Shown here in pieces: positions 50,136-59,611 of a stretch of 64,000 bases of DNA. Source of the stretch: Luteolibacter rhizosphaerae (GTDB lineage Bacteria > Verrucomicrobiota > Verrucomicrobiia > Verrucomicrobiales > Akkermansiaceae); contig NZ_JAPDDR010000018.1 of assembly GCF_025950095.1 (NCBI RefSeq), forward strand, positions 1 through 64,000, in the 5' to 3' direction. Positions within the stretch are counted from its first letter, which is position 1, and each line of letters begins with the position of its first letter. Under the pieces are notes generated by a model, which saw only the letters and a list, made by a program, of their open reading frames with translations, searched no databases and had not been told where the DNA came from. A program made the translations under genes and the position numbers.

Positions 50136-52838
50136 ATGGCCCGCCGCATGAAACGGGCAGCAAAAGCGATTTTTCTCGCGGCGGTGGCAATCTTGCATGC
50201 CGGAGCTCCGGTGGCGGAGGCTGCGATCCAACACGTTCAACTTCCGAACGCCAGCGGCAACTCGAACAACTGGTTCTTCTTTCCCGATCAGAACGGACAG
50301 CCGCGGGTGGTGACGAAGGGTAACCAGAACAACTCGCTGGTTCCCCTGCAGGTGCTGGAAGCCACTCCTCCCACCTGGACCCTGAGTTCTTCGGAAACGG
50401 TGGCTGCCAGCAGTCTCGGGACTTTCGTCCCCACCGGCACCGGTACGGGCAAACTGGTGGCAGCTCATATCGATGGCACGCGTAGCATCAACGTGGTCGA
50501 TTTCGTGGCAGGGGAACCGGTTGGACTCGAAACAGCCGTCAGCAACATTTCGACAAATCTTCATTTCGGGAACCTGAGCGCCGCGGTCGACAGCGCCGGC
50601 TTCTTGCACATTGTCTACACCTTGGGAGCCGGTCCCGGCGCTACCTCTTGCACGTTGGTCTATGTGCGGCGGAACGTTTCGACCGGGGACTGGGCGAAGC
50701 ATGAGGTGAATATTCCCGCCCGCGTGCTCGGCACTTCCGTCTTGGCGCCCACCACTTCCAGCGCGGTCCTCTATTTCTCCACCTCGGCGCTTCATCGCTG
50801 CACGCTGGATTCCTTCGGAAACGGCCAGCCTTTGATGACCAATTTCTCCATCCTCCATGTGCCCGCCCAAGGGATCGTGTCCGGAGCGATCAAGGCCACG
50901 CGTGTTTCGGGAGAAGATCGCATCCTTTACTTCTACTCCACCGGATCCACGACCTGGCAGTTCGCGCGGATGGAGTTTACAAGCTCCTCAAACTTCGCGC
51001 CGGTCGACATCCAGGATGTGGCCGCGGTGAGCGGCAGTGTCGCGCTCCCGATCAGCATCCACGTCTCCAACGGTGCAAACGGGAAAGAGCATATCGCGTG
51101 GTATGACCTGCGCTCCCGGCGCATCCACTACCTCGCCCCGGGCAGCGGCTCGGATGGCATTCCCTACTCCGCTTCGCAGCCTGTGACCTTGCAGAACCAG
51201 CCGGCGGGTGTTCCTGATTCGGACCTCCAGGGGCTTCACATCCGGACCTCGGACGGCGTTCCCTTCTTCCTCTATCGCCGCACGACCACCGCCGGCTATG
51301 TGGCTTTCGAAGGAGAGAACATCCCGGCTCCGGAGATTGCCTTGGTCAGCCCCTCGAATACGAACATCAACGACAATGGCTCCCATGGCTTCGGGAGCAT
51401 CGTCACCGGCCAGGAAACAAGCCTGACATTCACGATCAAGAATATCGGAGAGACGACCCTCAGCGGCTTGGTGCCGACGATCGTTGCGAGCGGTTCTTCC
51501 GGTGACTTCAGCATCACGGACATGCCGGACACCTCGATCGCGCCGGGCGGCTCCTCCACCTTCACGGTGCGATTCGCTCCCAGCGCGAACGGCAAGCGCA
51601 CGGTGAAGATCCAGATCCCGAACAACGATCTCGACGAGAATCCTTTCGACCTGAATCTCACTGGCACCGGCGTCCCGCCGCAGATTCCCGAGATCAGCCT
51701 TTCGCAAGGCAAGCTGGTCCTGACCGACGGGGTTTCGGAGGCGGATTTCGGAAGCGTGCTGCGCGGGTCCAACAAGACGGTGGTCTTCACCATCAGCAAT
51801 GTTGGCCTGGCCAGCCTGACCGGCGTGACCGCTACCATCGACGGTGCAAATCCGGGCGACTTCACGATCACGAAGGTCCCGCTTACCACTGTCGCCGGCC
51901 GGAAGAAGACGACCGTGAGTGTCGCCTTCACCCCTGCCGCTTTGGGCAATCGTACCGCTTTCCTCCGCATCGCCAGCAACGACGCCGATGAGAATCCCTT
52001 CGATCTCGTCATCAAGGGGGTGGGCACCGGCCCGGAGGTGGGCGTCGAGCAGCCTGCCGGGACCGACCTGACGGACAATGCTTCCCAGCGTGATTTCGGA
52101 TCGGCGGATATCAACGCTACCGTTCCGCTCACCTTCACCGTCCGCAACACGGGCAACATCGATCTGAAGTCCATCGGCGTGAAGTTCATCGGCGGCTTCC
52201 CGAAGGACTTCCTTCTCACCGCCAAGCCGCCGAAGGTTCTGGCTCCCGGTGCCTCGGCTACCTTCACCGTCACCTTCAAGCCGAAGGCGGCAGGTCTCCG
52301 GACCACCACCCTGCGCCTGACGAGCACGGATGCGGATGAGAAGTTCTTCGAGGTCGCGCTACAAGGCACCGGGAATGCCGCGGCCGCGGCATTGGCTCTT
52401 TCCCGCACCTTGCCGGAAGGCAGCGATCATCCCATTCTCGCCGCGATCACCGCAGCCGGCCTGAAGGGTGATGCTGCTGCAGTTGATGCCATCGCCCACC
52501 AGGACGGCGTGGAGAATCTCCTCAAGTACGCGTTCAACCTCGACCTTTCGGGTCCCGATTGCCGCACCTTGATTGCAGGCACCGGCACTGCGGGCTTGCC
52601 GGTCGTGACCGCCACCGCCGCGGATGGCAGCACCGTGCTCCGCTTCGAGTACATCCGCCGCACGGGTGCAGGCTTGGTCTATCAACCCAAGTTCAGCGCC
52701 GACCTCAGCACTTGGTCGGCTCCCGGGACTTCGCCGACCGTCGTCGCAATTGATGCGGGTTGGGAGCGCGTGACCTACGATCTCCCCGCCTCCGGTCCCC
52801 GCTTCGCGGTTGTCGAAGTGGGCTTCGCCACCGAGTGA
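50136..52838 (+). CDS. Large secreted protein with three choice-of-anchor D-type repeats
   Basis: 900 residues from the ATG at 50136, with a basic start and signal peptide (MARRMKRAAKAIFLAAVAIL) cleaved near AEA. The first 390 residues resemble a beta-propeller or sandwich (AAVDSAGFLHIVYTLGAGPG, GANGKEHIAWYDLRSRRIHY). Three units of about 115 residues follow, each with a DNGS.GFGSI or ASQRDFGSA opening, TFTIKNIGETTLSGL-type and NDLDENPFDLNLTGTG-type parts, and a STFTVRFAP-type core. The C-terminal module (DGVENLLKYAFNLDLSGPDC) also appears in the dehydrogenase-like gene. It is probably at the cell surface and ends in a strong terminator. Confidence 0.8.
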   Translation: MARRMKRAAKAIFLAAVAILHAGAPVAEAAIQHVQLPNASGNSNNWFFFPDQNGQPRVVTKGNQNNSLVPLQVLEATPPTWTLSSSETVAASSLGTFVPTGTGTGKLVAAHIDGTRSINVVDFVAGEPVGLETAVSNISTNLHFGNLSAAVDSAGFLHIVYTLGAGPGATSCTLVYVRRNVSTGDWAKHEVNIPARVLGTSVLAPTTSSAVLYFSTSALHRCTLDSFGNGQPLMTNFSILHVPAQGIVSGAIKATRVSGEDRILYFYSTGSTTWQFARMEFTSSSNFAPVDIQDVAAVSGSVALPISIHVSNGANGKEHIAWYDLRSRRIHYLAPGSGSDGIPYSASQPVTLQNQPAGVPDSDLQGLHIRTSDGVPFFLYRRTTTAGYVAFEGENIPAPEIALVSPSNTNINDNGSHGFGSIVTGQETSLTFTIKNIGETTLSGLVPTIVASGSSGDFSITDMPDTSIAPGGSSTFTVRFAPSANGKRTVKIQIPNNDLDENPFDLNLTGTGVPPQIPEISLSQGKLVLTDGVSEADFGSVLRGSNKTVVFTISNVGLASLTGVTATIDGANPGDFTITKVPLTTVAGRKKTTVSVAFTPAALGNRTAFLRIASNDADENPFDLVIKGVGTGPEVGVEQPAGTDLTDNASQRDFGSADINATVPLTFTVRNTGNIDLKSIGVKFIGGFPKDFLLTAKPPKVLAPGASATFTVTFKPKAAGLRTTTLRLTSTDADEKFFEVALQGTGNAAAAALALSRTLPEGSDHPILAAITAAGLKGDAAAVDAIAHQDGVENLLKYAFNLDLSGPDCRTLIAGTGTAGLPVVTATAADGSTVLRFEYIRRTGAGLVYQPKFSADLSTWSAPGTSPTVVAIDAGWERVTYDLPASGPRFAVVEVGFATE

Positions 52839-52859
52839 AGCGCGGCTGTAGATCTCCGG

Positions 52860-52899
52860 TGCCCGGTGTCGTCGGCTTCCAACGACACCGGGCATTTTT
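52860..52899 (+). terminator. Strong terminator after the large secreted repeat protein
   Basis: TGCCCGGTGTCGT (52860-52872) pairs perfectly with ACGACACCGGGCA (52882-52894) around a nine-base loop, followed by TTTTT. It lies 22 bases after the stop codon. Confidence 0.9.
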
Positions 52900-53035
52900 G
52901 CGTTCATGTCCGATAATTCCCCGCGCGGGGCTGGTGCCACGAGTGACCTCGCTGACGAATGATCGTGACTCTGCATGCAAAACGTAATGTCCTCCGGCCA
53001 CCTCCCAGGGCAAAAGGACACGTTCCTTAGGCGCG

Positions 53036-56000
53036 ATGAATCTTACAATGTCGGGGGATCACAAGGAGCAGAAACAGGGAAGGTGGGTAGAGGCTTTCTG
53101 GGCGGGGCAGGCGGAGGCGCTCGAACTCATTCTCAGTGGTCTTCCCCTTTCCCGGGTGCTCGAGCGGATCGCCTGCCGCATTGAGGAAGCATCCGAAGAT
53201 GGTGCCCTCTGCTCGGTCTTCCTCGCGAACCCGGAAGGAACCTTGCTGCGGCTCGCCGCTGCGCCTTCCCTGCCTGGCGACTTCCATGATGCCGCTGCTG
53301 AAATCCCGGTGGCAGAAGGCGTGGGCTCCTGTGGAACCGCGGCCGCTCTCAAGCGCTTGGTGGCCATCGACGACATCGTCAGCCATCCCGCCTGGGCCTC
53401 GGCGCGTGACTTCGTTCTCCTCCATGGTCTGAGGGCCTGTTGGTCGGTGCCGGTATTCGGCAGGGATGGCACGCTGCTCGGCACCATGGGGATCTACTAC
53501 CGCGAGCATCGCAAGCCGGACGCGGACGAGCGGGTGCGGGTGGAGTCCGCTGCCAAGCTGGTAGCCTTGGCCATCGAGCGTGGCAGGGTGGCCGAGAAGG
53601 CGCGCGCTGACGAAACACTCCTCCGTATCGCCGGTCAGAATGCCCGCTTGGGAGGCTGGACAGTCGATCTCCCGCAGGGGCCGATCAATTGGTCCGCCGA
53701 GGTTTGCGCCATCCATGAGGTTCCCGCCGGTTATCGGCCGGGCTGGCGGGAGGCCTTCGACTACTACGCGCCGGATTCCCGGCCCGTGGTCTACGAGGCC
53801 TTCATGCGCTGTGCCGAGCAGGGCACCCCTTTCGATCTGGAGCTTCCCTTGATTACTGCCCGGGAGCGGCGGGTGTGGGTCCGTGCGATCGGGGAGGCAG
53901 TGCGGGACGGGGACGACCGGATCATCCGTATTCAAGGAGCTTTCCAAGACCTTACCGACAAGCGTGAAGCGGAAGAGAAGAGCCGCCGTCTCATGGAGCG
54001 TCTCACGGCCACCTTGGAAGCGGTGACGGAGGGTTTCTGCCTTCTGACCCGCGACTGGCGCTACAGCTACCTCAATCGCGAGGCCGAACACCTGCTACAA
54101 CGCTCGCGCGATCAGCTGCTTGGCCGCGTGCTGTGGGAGGAGTTTCCGGAAGCCGTCGGAAGCACCGTCGAGCGTGAACTGGTGCGAGCGGTCAAACAGG
54201 GCGTGGTGGTAGAGTTTGAGAATTACTACCCTCCCTTGGGCGCGTGGTTCGAGATCCGCGGGCTGCCTACCGAAGACGGTCTGGCCATCTACTTCCGGGA
54301 TGTCACCGCCCTGCGCAAGTCGCGCCAGCAGGTGAAGCTCCTCGCCGAGTGTGTCTCGCGCATCACCGATATCGTCATCATCACGGAGGCGGATCCCTTG
54401 GATGAGCCGGGCCCGCGCATCGTCTTCGTGAATGATGCCTTCACCGCGAGCACGGGCTACACCGTCCGCGAAGCGGTGGGCCGCTCGCCGCGCTTCCTTC
54501 AGGGGCCGAAGACCCAGCGGTCCGAACTCGATCGCATTCGCATCGCCATCGCCAAGGGAGAACCCGTGCGGGCCGAGCTGATCAATTATCGCAAGGACGG
54601 CAGCGAGATCTGGCTCGAGATCGACATCGTTCCCGTGAAGGAGGCCGGTGGTCGGGTCTCTTACCTGGTAGCCGTGCAGCGCGACGTCACCGAGCGCAAG
54701 CGCGCCGAGGAAGAGAGTCGCATGAGCGAGGAGCGCTACGTGCGCCAGCGGAACTCGCTCATCACCCTCACCGGCATCCAGCCATTGGAGATGGCGGATC
54801 CGCAGGCCGCCTTCCGCCGGATTACCGAGGCGCATGCCCGCGCCCTCGGGGTCGCGCGGGTGGGCATCTGGCTCTACGGCAGCGACCGCAGTTCCATCCG
54901 CTGCGCCGACTTGTATGAACTTGGGGAGCATCGGCACAGCTCCGGGCAGGAACTCTCGCAAAGCGGCTGCCGAGCTTACTTCGCGGCAATCGACGAGATG
55001 GACGTGATTGCTGCGGACGAGGCACGTTCCGATTCGCGGACCCGTGATTTCGCGGAGAGCTATCTGATTCCTCTCGGGATCACTTCCATGCTCGATGCCC
55101 CGATCGCCATCGGTGGCAGCATCGTGGGAGTGCTGTGTAGCGAGCACACCGGGCCGCCGCGGCGCTGGACGGGCGATGAAAAGACCTTTGCCGCCTCCGT
55201 GGCGAACTTGGTTTCGCTTGCACTCGAGGGTGGGGAACGCCGTCGTGCGGAGGACGCGGTGCAAGAGATCCGCCGCCGCTTCGAGATCGTGGCGGCTGCG
55301 ACCAACGATGCCGTCTGGGACTGGGATCTGGTCAGCGATGAGATCTGGTGGAGCGATGGCTTCGAGAAGCTGTTCGGCTACCGTGGCGACGAGATCGAAC
55401 CCAGTTCGGATTTCTGGGTGCGCCGGATCCATGATGACGACCGCGAGCGCGTGATGCGGGACGTCCGGGCGACCATTGCCGGGCCCGAGGATCACTGGAA
55501 CAAGGAATACCGTTTCCGTCGTGCCGATGGTTCTTATGCATATGTGTTAGATCGCGGCTTCGTCATTCGGGACGAGCGCGGCCGGGGAGTCCGGATGGTT
55601 GGCGGGATGAGCGATCTCAGCGCTCACAAGCAGGCGGAACTCGATCTCGCCCGTCTCAATCGTGCGCTCAAGATGCTCAGCGCCTGCAATGAGGCGGTAA
55701 CCCGGGCGGCAAACGAGGGGGATCTGCTCACGGAGATCTGCCGCATGGCGGTGGAAACCGGCGGCTACCGCATGGCGTGGGTGGGATACGCCCGTCATGA
55801 CGCCGCCCGCAGCATCGAGCCTGTGGCATGGGCAGGCGAGGAGGGGGGGTATCTCAACGAGATTCACCTGACTTGGGATGAAAATTGTCCCACGGGCCGC
55901 GGTCCAGCGGGACAGACGGTGCGCACGGGAGAAGCCGTGGTCTGCCGTGACGTGGAGGCGGAGGATTCCGGCATCGCGTGGCTGGCGCAGATGAAGATGC

Positions 56001-58159
56001 GCGGATATCGCGGTGTCATCTGCTTGCCGTTGCGCGATGGCGAGCGCGTCTTCGGCATGATCGGGCTCTATTCGGACGAGGTGATCGACGTGGGTCAGGA
56101 TGAGGTGAAGCTGTTCCAGGAACTGGCGGATGACCTTGCCTTCGGGATCGGCACCTTGCGCGGACGGGAGGAGCGGCGGCGCGCGGAAGACGTCGTTTTG
56201 AAAGTTGCGCAGGCCGTTTCCACGGGCACCGGGTCGGAGTTCTTCGACCTGCTCACCCTGAACATGGTTGAGGCCTTGGGCGGGCATGGCGGCTTGATCG
56301 GCCGCCTCGATCCGGACGATCTTTCCATCACCACGCTCTCCTGGGTGCTCGGCGGCAGTGTCCAAGAAGGTGTGAGCTACAGCTTGCGGGGTACTCCCTG
56401 TGAGAATGTCAGCGAGGGGAAGGTGTGCGTCTTTGATCGTGGCGTGCAGGAGCTCTTTGCGGATGATCACCTGCTGGTGGAGTTGGGAGTCGAGGCGTAT
56501 GCCGGCATTCCGCTCCTGAACCGGGACGGGACCGTGGCCGGAATCATGGTAGTCCTTTTCTCGAAGCCGCTTGAGGAGACCTCGCTGGTCCAGTCCACCC
56601 TCCAGATCTTCGCGGCGCGAGCCGCGGCGGAGCTTGACCGGCAGAAGGCGGACGAGCAGATCCGCGCGCAGGCCTCGCTCTTGGATCGCGCGCGCGATGC
56701 CATCTTCGTCCGCGGTCTCGACCAGCGGATCCAGTACTGGAACAAGAGTGCGGAACGCCTTTACGGCTGGACGGCGGCGGAGGCGATCGGCCGTTCCGCG
56801 GAGGAATTGCTCTACCGCGAAACCGGAGCCTACCGGGAAGCTTCCGCCACCGTCTTGAACACCGGCGAATGGACCGGAGAACTCGAGCAAGTGAGCCGTG
56901 ATGGCTCCCGCGTGGTGATCGAGGGCCGCTGGACCCTGATCCGCGATTCCGCGGACAAGCCCACGAGCATCCTCACGATCAATACCGATATCACCGAGCA
57001 CAAGAAGCTCGAGCAACAGTTCCTGCGTGCGCAGCGTTTGGAGAGCATCGGTACCCTTGCGGGTGGAATCGCGCACGATCTGAACAATGTCCTCGCACCG
57101 ATCAGCATGTCCATCGAGCTCCTGAAAAGCGATGTACAGGGTGAGCGCGGCAGGGAGCTTCTCGCCACCTTGGAGGCCAGTGCCAAACGCGGCGCGGAGA
57201 TGGTCAATCAAGTGCTCTCCTTCGCCCGGGGCATGGAAGGGCGTCGCGTTGAATTGCATGTCAGGCGCTTGGTGGAGGATGTGGAGAAGATCGTTCGCGA
57301 TACATTTCCGAAGAACATATCTTTCCGCCGTCATGTTCCGCGGGATCTTCGCATCATCCAGGGCGACCCTACCCAACTCCATCAGGTGCTCCTCAATCTG
57401 TGCGTGAATGCCCGCGACGCGATGCCGGAGGGTGGTGAGATCGCGATCACCGCGGAGAACGTGTATCTGGATGAACGCTTTGCCGCCACCGAGACCTCCG
57501 TGAAGGCGGGGCCGCACGTGCTCCTTCGCGTGGAAGATACGGGGCACGGCATTCCTGCCGCGGTGCTCGACAAGATCTTCGAGCCCTTCTTCACCACCAA
57601 GGCGGCAGGTAAAGGCACCGGTCTCGGCCTTTCCACCTCCTTGGCCATCGTGCGCAGCCACGGCGGATTCATCCGTGCCGCCAGCAACCCGGGGCAGGGG
57701 ACCTGTTTTCTCATCGTCCTGCCGTCCTCCGGGTTCGCGGTGGAAGATGCCGCGGAAGCGGATGAAGCGGAGCTTCCCCGCGGTCGCGGTGAAAGGATCC
57801 TGGTGGTGGACGACGAGCCGTCCATCCGCCGCATCACCCGCCATACCTTGGAGTCCTTCGGCTATCAGGTCACCGATGCCTGTGATGGTGCCGAAGCGCT
57901 CGAGATCTACCGGGCGCAGGGGGGCGATATCTCCGCAGTGATCATGGATATGATGATGCCGGGGATGGACGGGACCTCGACGATCCGCGAGCTGATGAAG
58001 ATGGATCCATCCGTGAAGATATTAGCTGCAAGTGGAATCAGTGAGAAAGGAAGACTGGCAAAGGAAGCCGGTGAATGCGTAAGATGTTTCGTTACCAAAC
58101 CTTGTACTGCAGAAACCCTGCTCAAGGCTCTAAAGACCACTATCCACGGCCATGCTTGA
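53036..58159 (+). CDS. Hybrid sensor histidine kinase with many GAF and PAS domains
   Basis: 1,707 residues and no membrane segment, so cytoplasmic. Approximate domain order is GAF (25-180), PAS (190-310), PAS (320-440), a LOV-like PAS (445-565), GAF (575-730), PAS (740-865), GAF (870-1040), GAF (1050-1200), PAS (1205-1330), kinase core and receiver. The phosphorylated histidine is in AHDLNNVLAPIS at about residue 1347. ATPase motifs are NLCVNARDAMP, DTGHGIPA and GTGLGLST. The receiver has VDDEPSIRR, VIMDMMMPGMDG and TKPCTAETLL. The LOV-like domain has GRSPRFLQGP near residue 482, without the photoactive cysteine. The sigma-54 regulator follows closely. Confidence 0.93.
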   Translation: MNLTMSGDHKEQKQGRWVEAFWAGQAEALELILSGLPLSRVLERIACRIEEASEDGALCSVFLANPEGTLLRLAAAPSLPGDFHDAAAEIPVAEGVGSCGTAAALKRLVAIDDIVSHPAWASARDFVLLHGLRACWSVPVFGRDGTLLGTMGIYYREHRKPDADERVRVESAAKLVALAIERGRVAEKARADETLLRIAGQNARLGGWTVDLPQGPINWSAEVCAIHEVPAGYRPGWREAFDYYAPDSRPVVYEAFMRCAEQGTPFDLELPLITARERRVWVRAIGEAVRDGDDRIIRIQGAFQDLTDKREAEEKSRRLMERLTATLEAVTEGFCLLTRDWRYSYLNREAEHLLQRSRDQLLGRVLWEEFPEAVGSTVERELVRAVKQGVVVEFENYYPPLGAWFEIRGLPTEDGLAIYFRDVTALRKSRQQVKLLAECVSRITDIVIITEADPLDEPGPRIVFVNDAFTASTGYTVREAVGRSPRFLQGPKTQRSELDRIRIAIAKGEPVRAELINYRKDGSEIWLEIDIVPVKEAGGRVSYLVAVQRDVTERKRAEEESRMSEERYVRQRNSLITLTGIQPLEMADPQAAFRRITEAHARALGVARVGIWLYGSDRSSIRCADLYELGEHRHSSGQELSQSGCRAYFAAIDEMDVIAADEARSDSRTRDFAESYLIPLGITSMLDAPIAIGGSIVGVLCSEHTGPPRRWTGDEKTFAASVANLVSLALEGGERRRAEDAVQEIRRRFEIVAAATNDAVWDWDLVSDEIWWSDGFEKLFGYRGDEIEPSSDFWVRRIHDDDRERVMRDVRATIAGPEDHWNKEYRFRRADGSYAYVLDRGFVIRDERGRGVRMVGGMSDLSAHKQAELDLARLNRALKMLSACNEAVTRAANEGDLLTEICRMAVETGGYRMAWVGYARHDAARSIEPVAWAGEEGGYLNEIHLTWDENCPTGRGPAGQTVRTGEAVVCRDVEAEDSGIAWLAQMKMRGYRGVICLPLRDGERVFGMIGLYSDEVIDVGQDEVKLFQELADDLAFGIGTLRGREERRRAEDVVLKVAQAVSTGTGSEFFDLLTLNMVEALGGHGGLIGRLDPDDLSITTLSWVLGGSVQEGVSYSLRGTPCENVSEGKVCVFDRGVQELFADDHLLVELGVEAYAGIPLLNRDGTVAGIMVVLFSKPLEETSLVQSTLQIFAARAAAELDRQKADEQIRAQASLLDRARDAIFVRGLDQRIQYWNKSAERLYGWTAAEAIGRSAEELLYRETGAYREASATVLNTGEWTGELEQVSRDGSRVVIEGRWTLIRDSADKPTSILTINTDITEHKKLEQQFLRAQRLESIGTLAGGIAHDLNNVLAPISMSIELLKSDVQGERGRELLATLEASAKRGAEMVNQVLSFARGMEGRRVELHVRRLVEDVEKIVRDTFPKNISFRRHVPRDLRIIQGDPTQLHQVLLNLCVNARDAMPEGGEIAITAENVYLDERFAATETSVKAGPHVLLRVEDTGHGIPAAVLDKIFEPFFTTKAAGKGTGLGLSTSLAIVRSHGGFIRAASNPGQGTCFLIVLPSSGFAVEDAAEADEAELPRGRGERILVVDDEPSIRRITRHTLESFGYQVTDACDGAEALEIYRAQGGDISAVIMDMMMPGMDGTSTIRELMKMDPSVKILAASGISEKGRLAKEAGECVRCFVTKPCTAETLLKALKTTIHGHA

Positions 58160-58243
58160 AACGGAATCCGTGTGCATTCCTACGCGATCAAGTGAATGTT
58201 CACGCTGGACACCCCTGTCATACTGCCGACCTTCCACTCCCTA

Positions 58244-59599
58244 ATGCCTCGCTACCCGGATGATACCCCGAATCTTCTCATCGTGGATGACGATGAGACG
58301 ATTCAGCGACTGCTCGTCATCGCCGCCAAGGACAATGGCTGGCGGCCGCTCGCCGCGAGTTCGGGGAAAGAGGCTCTCGGGGCGGCGAGCGATGCCACCG
58401 AGGCGGTAGTGCTCGACCATGGTCTTCCAGACATGGACGGGCTCGCGACATTGATTCAGCTGCGCGAGCGTCACCCCGATCTCCCGGTGATCATGTTGAC
58501 CGGGCTGAACGACGCGGAAACCGCGGTGAAGGCCCTTCGTGCGGGGGCCGCCGATTATCTTACCAAGCCTTTCGAACTGAAGCGCCTCTTCGACCTGCTG
58601 CGGGAGCTGAGGCGGGAGAAGAAGGAGGTGGCCGAGGTCCCTGCACCTGCGCCTTCTTCCAAGGTTCCGCGTGGTCCCATGCGCAGCTCCAGCCCGAAGG
58701 TTCGTGAGTTGCTCCGCCGCATGGAGAAGGCCGCGGCACTGGACAGCACGATCCTGCTGACAGGGGAAAGCGGCACCGGGAAGACCTACTTCGCCCGGGA
58801 GATCCATCGCATGAGCCGCCGCAGCGGGGAGGAATTCATCACGGTGAGTTGCCCGGCCCTGCCGCGCGAACTTCTGGAGTCGGAACTCTTCGGACACGAA
58901 CGCGGCGCATTCACCGGAGCCACGGCTTCGCGGGCAGGTCGCTTCGAGGTGGCTTCAAAAGGCACCCTCTTCCTGGACGAGATCGGGGATCTGCCGCCGG
59001 AGCTCCAGCCGAAGCTTCTCAATGTCCTTCAGGACCGGGAGTTCTTCCGCGTGGGTGGGAACAAGCTGCTCAAGACCGATACGCGGGTCATCGCGGCCAC
59101 GAATGTCGATCTGCGTTCCCGCGTCCAGCTTGGCACCTTCCGGGAGGACCTTTACTACCGCCTGAACATCATCGAGCTGAACATTCCTCCGCTGCGCGAA
59201 CGCAAGGAGGACATCCCCGGTCTCGCTGCCGGGATACTCGCGCGCATTGCCGCGCGTCGGAGCTCCCCGGGCTGGAAGTTGTCAAGCGAGGCCCAGAAAT
59301 CCCTCATCGCCTTCGATTGGCCGGGCAATGTCCGCCAGCTTGAGAATGTTCTGGAGCGGGCCACCGCGTTCACCGATGAGCCCACCCTTCACGAGCGGGA
59401 CCTCGCGCCTCTCTTGGAGTCGCATCGCGAAGCGCCGGCCCCGGGCATGGGACGGCCGATGACGCTTCAGGAACTCGAGCGCGACGCCTTCATCCAGACC
59501 TACCACCTCAGCGGTGGTAACAAGGCGAAAACAGCGCGAGCGCTCGGGATCTCCGAGCGCTCGGTTTACAATCTTCTGGAACGTCACGGCCTCAAGTGA
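58244..59599 (+). CDS. Sigma-54-dependent response regulator, NtrC family
   Basis: 451 residues. Receiver: LLIVDDDETIQR, phospho-aspartate in VVLDHGLPDMDG, lysine in DYLTKPFELK. AAA+ domain: Walker A GESGTGKTYFAREIH, the sigma-54-contacting loop GAFTGA in GHERGAFTGATASRAGRFE, Walker B GTLFLDEIGD, and the arginine region YYRLNIIELNIPPLRERKED. A Fis-type helix-turn-helix ends the protein (GNKAKTARALGISERSVYNL). It therefore activates promoters read by sigma-54 RNA polymerase. The start at 58244 (MPRYPDDTP) is likely; 58196 is an in-frame alternative. The large hybrid kinase upstream is its probable partner. Confidence 0.94.
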   Translation: MPRYPDDTPNLLIVDDDETIQRLLVIAAKDNGWRPLAASSGKEALGAASDATEAVVLDHGLPDMDGLATLIQLRERHPDLPVIMLTGLNDAETAVKALRAGAADYLTKPFELKRLFDLLRELRREKKEVAEVPAPAPSSKVPRGPMRSSSPKVRELLRRMEKAAALDSTILLTGESGTGKTYFAREIHRMSRRSGEEFITVSCPALPRELLESELFGHERGAFTGATASRAGRFEVASKGTLFLDEIGDLPPELQPKLLNVLQDREFFRVGGNKLLKTDTRVIAATNVDLRSRVQLGTFREDLYYRLNIIELNIPPLRERKEDIPGLAAGILARIAARRSSPGWKLSSEAQKSLIAFDWPGNVRQLENVLERATAFTDEPTLHERDLAPLLESHREAPAPGMGRPMTLQELERDAFIQTYHLSGGNKAKTARALGISERSVYNLLERHGLK

Positions 59600-59611
59600 G
59601 GCCGGAGCGGC

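Noticed and set aside
55547-57844. 765-codon frame antisense to the hybrid kinase
   Set aside because: It lies wholly opposite clear GAF, PAS and kinase motifs and has histidine-rich low-complexity translation without a domain.
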